Shown here: in pieces, positions 61,395-64,000 of the stretch
Layout of the letters: every line of letters begins with the position of its first letter
Position numbering within the stretch: position 1 is the first letter of the stretch
Assembly: GCF_016907085.1 (NCBI RefSeq)
Contig: NZ_JAFBBJ010000001.1
Span: 1,922,001-1,986,000 of the forward strand
Reading direction: 5' to 3'
DNA: 64,000 nucleotides
Source: Clavibacter michiganensis
GTDB taxonomy: Bacteria; Actinomycetota; Actinomycetes; Actinomycetales; Microbacteriaceae
The notes under the pieces: model-generated
The model's database searches: none
What the model was told of the DNA's origin: nothing
What the model saw: the letters and a program-made list of their open reading frames with translations, nothing else
Position numbers and translations under genes: made by a program

Positions 61395-62003
61395 ATGTCC
61401 TCCCCCCGCCAGTCCCTCCGCACCGCCGGCGTCGCCGTCCGCGCGATGGCCGTCCTCACCGTCGTCCTCGGCGTCGGCTACACGGCCGTCGTCACGGGCG
61501 TCGGCCAGCTCGCGCTCCCCGCGCAGGCGGACGGATCGCTCGTCTCCGCCGACGGGCAGGTCGTCGGATCCTCGCTGATCGGCCAGTCCTTCCAGGACTC
61601 CGACGGCGACGCCCTCCCGGAGTGGTTCCAGTCCCGGCCCTCGGCCGCGGGCGACGGCTACGACGCCTCGGCGTCCAGCGGCTCGAACCTCGGCCCCGAG
61701 AACGACGACCTGGTCACCTCCATCGAGGACCGCAAGGCCGCCATCGCGGAGTCCGACGGCGTGGATCCCGCCACCATCCCGGCCGACGCGCTCACCGCAT
61801 CCGCGTCGGGGCTCGATCCGCACATCAGCCCGGAATACGCTCGGGAGCAGGTGGCGCGCATAGCCTCGGCCCGGGGCATCCCCGAGCAGCAGGTCGAGCG
61901 CCTCGTCGACGAGCACGTGCAGGGCCGCGACCTCGGATACCTCGGGGAGCCGACCGTGAACGTGCTCGAGCTGAACATCGCGCTCGCCGGCCTCGGCGGC
62001 TGA
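61395..62003 (+). CDS. kdpC: potassium-transporting ATPase, subunit C
   Basis: A 202-residue protein with one N-terminal helix (VAVRAMAVLTVVLGVGYTAVV) and a peripheral domain (SLIGQSFQDSDGDALPEWFQSRPSAAG...DPATIPADALTASASGLDPHISPEYA). The GLDPHIS motif is the KdpC signature. AAGGAAG precedes the start. Confidence 0.93.
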   Translation: MSSPRQSLRTAGVAVRAMAVLTVVLGVGYTAVVTGVGQLALPAQADGSLVSADGQVVGSSLIGQSFQDSDGDALPEWFQSRPSAAGDGYDASASSGSNLGPENDDLVTSIEDRKAAIAESDGVDPATIPADALTASASGLDPHISPEYAREQVARIASARGIPEQQVERLVDEHVQGRDLGYLGEPTVNVLELNIALAGLGG

Positions 62004-62035
62004 CGCCCGCACCACGCGGGCAAGGAAGAGAAGAC

Positions 62036-64000
62036 ATGAAGCGCGGTCGACTGCGGGTGCTGCTGGGAGCGGCGCCGGGCGTGGGCAAGACCTACGCGAT
62101 GCTCGAGGAGGGCAAGCGGCTGCGCGACGAGGGCGCCGACGTGGTGGTCGCGGTCGTGGAGACCCACGGCCGCGCCGCCACGGCGGCGATGCTCGAGGGG
62201 CTGGAGATCCTGCCCCGGCGCGAGGTGTCGCACCGCGGGGTGGAGATCACCGACCTCGACGTGGACGCGGTCATCGCCCGCCGGCCGACCATCGCGCTGG
62301 TCGACGAGCTCGCCCACACCAACGCCCCCGGCGGCCGGAGCGAGAAGCGCTGGCAGGACGTGGACCTCATCCGCGACGCCGGCATCGACGTGATCTCCAC
62401 CGTCAACATCCAGCACATCGCCTCGCTCAACGACGTGGTCGAGAAGATCACCGGGGTCCCGCAGCGCGAGACGATCCCCGACCGCGTGCTCCGCGAGGCG
62501 CACCAGATCGAGGTGATCGACCTCGCGCCCGAGGCCCTGCGCGACCGGCTCGCCGGCGGGCGCGTGTACCCGGCCGAGCGGATCGACGCGGCCCTCTCCC
62601 ACTACTTCCGGCTCGGCAACCTCACCGCCCTCCGCGAGCTCGCGCTCCTCTGGCTCGCGGACGAGGTCGACACCGCGCTCGCCGCCTACCGCGACGAGAA
62701 GGGGATCGACGCCCGGTGGGAGGCCCGCGAGCGCGTGGTCGTGGCGCTCACCGGCGGCCCCGAGGGCGAGACGCTGCTGCGGCGCGGCGCCCGGATCGCG
62801 GCCCGCTCCGCCGGCGGCGAGCTCATGGCCGTCCACGTCTCCAGCCAGGACGGCCTGCGCTCCGGCAGCCCCGAGGCGCTCGCCAGCCAACGCGCGCTCG
62901 TCGACTCGCTCGGCGGCAGCTACCACCAGGTCGTCGGCGACGACATCCCGCGCGCGCTCGTCGAGTTCGCGCGCGCCTCCAACGCCACGCAGCTCGTGCT
63001 GGGCGTGAGCCGCCGCAGCCGCCTCGCCGCCGCGGCGACCGGGCCCGGCATCGGCGCCACGGTGATCCGCGAGTCCGGCGACATCGACGTGCACATCGTC
63101 ACGCACGCGGCCGCGGGCGGGCGCTTCCGGCTGCCGCGGATCCGGGGCGGCGCGCTGAGCATGCGGCGCCGGATCCTGGGCGGGGTCCTCGCGCTCGGCG
63201 GCGGGCCGCTGCTCACCTGGCTGCTCTCGGCCACGCGCTCGGACGACTCCATCACGAGCGACGTGCTCTCGTACCAGCTGCTCGTGGTGCTGGTCGCGCT
63301 CGTCGGCGGGATCTGGCCGGCCCTCTTCGCGGCCGTGCTCTCCGGCTTCACGCTCGACTACTTCTTCATCGACCCGCTCTACACGATCACCGTCGACGAG
63401 CCGCTGCACCTGCTCGCGCTCGTGCTCTACGTGGTCATCGCGCTGCTCGTCAGCTGGATCGTCGACCAGGCCGCGCGCCGCACCCGCCTCGCCCGCCGCG
63501 CGGTCGCCGAGGCCGAGCTGCTGGCGACCGTGTCGGGATCCGTGCTCCGCGGCGAGGGCGCCGTGCACGCGCTCGTGAGCCGCACCCGCGAGGCGTTCGG
63601 CCTGCAGGGCGTGAAGCTCACGGATCGCGACGAGACGATCGCGTGGGACGGTGTCGTCACCGGCGCCGCCGCGACCGACGTGCCCGTGGGATCCCGCGGC
63701 GTGCTCACCCTCTACGGCGACGACCTCGAGGCGTCCGGCCGCCGGCTCCTCCGCGTCATCGCCGCGCAGCTCGACGCCGCGCTGGAGCACCGCGACCTCT
63801 CCGACACCGCCCGCGAGGTCGGCCCGCTCGCCCAGACCGACCGCGTGCGCACGGCCCTCCTCTCGGCCGTCAGCCACGACCTCCGCCGGCCGCTCAGCGC
63901 CGCGACCGCCGCCGTCACCGCGCTCCGCTCCCCCGGCATGACCTGGGCCGACGGCGACCGCGAGGAGCTGCTCGCGACCGCCGAGGAGAGCCTCGGCACG
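62036..64000 (+). CDS. kdpD: osmosensitive K+ sensor histidine kinase (3' end outside window)
   Basis: The frame is open to the right edge; 655 codons are visible. N-terminal KdpD domain with Walker A GAAPGVGKT (Lys18) and ETHGR; a universal-stress-like domain (VVVALTGGPEGETLLRRGARIA); four helices (around residues 380-480, e.g. LLTWLLSATRS to VIALLVSWIV); GAF-like region; then the dimerisation domain with the phospho-acceptor His614 in SAVSHDLRRPL. KdpE is presumably beyond the window. Confidence 0.95.
   Translation, partial: MKRGRLRVLLGAAPGVGKTYAMLEEGKRLRDEGADVVVAVVETHGRAATAAMLEGLEILPRREVSHRGVEITDLDVDAVIARRPTIALVDELAHTNAPGGRSEKRWQDVDLIRDAGIDVISTVNIQHIASLNDVVEKITGVPQRETIPDRVLREAHQIEVIDLAPEALRDRLAGGRVYPAERIDAALSHYFRLGNLTALRELALLWLADEVDTALAAYRDEKGIDARWEARERVVVALTGGPEGETLLRRGARIAARSAGGELMAVHVSSQDGLRSGSPEALASQRALVDSLGGSYHQVVGDDIPRALVEFARASNATQLVLGVSRRSRLAAAATGPGIGATVIRESGDIDVHIVTHAAAGGRFRLPRIRGGALSMRRRILGGVLALGGGPLLTWLLSATRSDDSITSDVLSYQLLVVLVALVGGIWPALFAAVLSGFTLDYFFIDPLYTITVDEPLHLLALVLYVVIALLVSWIVDQAARRTRLARRAVAEAELLATVSGSVLRGEGAVHALVSRTREAFGLQGVKLTDRDETIAWDGVVTGAAATDVPVGSRGVLTLYGDDLEASGRRLLRVIAAQLDAALEHRDLSDTAREVGPLAQTDRVRTALLSAVSHDLRRPLSAATAAVTALRSPGMTWADGDREELLATAEESLGT

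Overview
The window is about 73% GC chromosomal DNA from a Gram-positive actinobacterium. Gene content (SCO6880-family secretion gene, ANTAR regulators, LPxTG surface protein, class II fructose bisphosphatase, Kdp) and a striking abundance of the hexamer GGATCC point to Microbacteriaceae, most likely Clavibacter or a close relative. This is inferred from sequence style, not from a database match.

Layout. 1-1168: 3' part of an alpha/beta hydrolase. 1189-8779: a galactoside locus with a GT9 glycosyltransferase, a LacI regulator with its own palindromic operator, an ABC sugar importer (two permeases and a lipoprotein, no ATPase) and a GH35 beta-galactosidase. 8887-11987: an aldehyde dehydrogenase translationally coupled to a bifunctional heptose kinase/adenylyltransferase. 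12077-13471: small proteins. 13468-14952: zeta toxin and probable antitoxin. 15101-15544: DNA-binding protein with a duplicated helix-turn-helix. 15646-28637: two divergent operons for a type IV secretion-like machine (cell wall hydrolase, lipoprotein, ParA-like ATPase; then VirB2-, VirB6-, SCO6880-, VirB4- and VirD4-like proteins) with no visible relaxase or integrase. 28657-32144: a partner-switching cassette (two SpoIIE phosphatases, RsbW-like kinase, STAS antagonist) without a sigma factor. 32416-36673: small enzymes, including two frameshifted genes. 36773-37897: wall-anchored ice-binding-like protein. 38052-41837: a second sugar importer whose permeases and binding protein lie on opposite strands, separated by a guanidinium exporter under a guanidine-III riboswitch. 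41925-53296: hydrolase, glpX, AI-2E transporter, FtsX-type ABC transporter, two-component system, tRNA-Ser, HAD phosphatase, two GAF-ANTAR regulators, F420-type oxidoreductase. 53307-54104: TauE/SafE permease.

54105-57110 is a clearly AT-richer foreign island carrying an ABC-three-component (ABC-3C) conflict system: HNH nuclease fused to a C-terminal domain, a small middle component, and a DUF2326 coiled-coil ATPase. 57351-64000 is the kdp potassium-uptake operon: a small membrane peptide, kdpF, kdpA, kdpB, kdpC, and kdpD running off the window.

The best candidates for unusual biology are the ABC-3C island, the relaxase-less type IV secretion cluster with a zinc-ligand substitution in its M23 peptidase, the zeta toxin with an unfamiliar antitoxin, and the guanidine-III riboswitch. 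Start codons were chosen from Shine-Dalgarno spacing, operon overlaps and family lengths; many genes overlap by 1 or 4 bases, indicating translational coupling.
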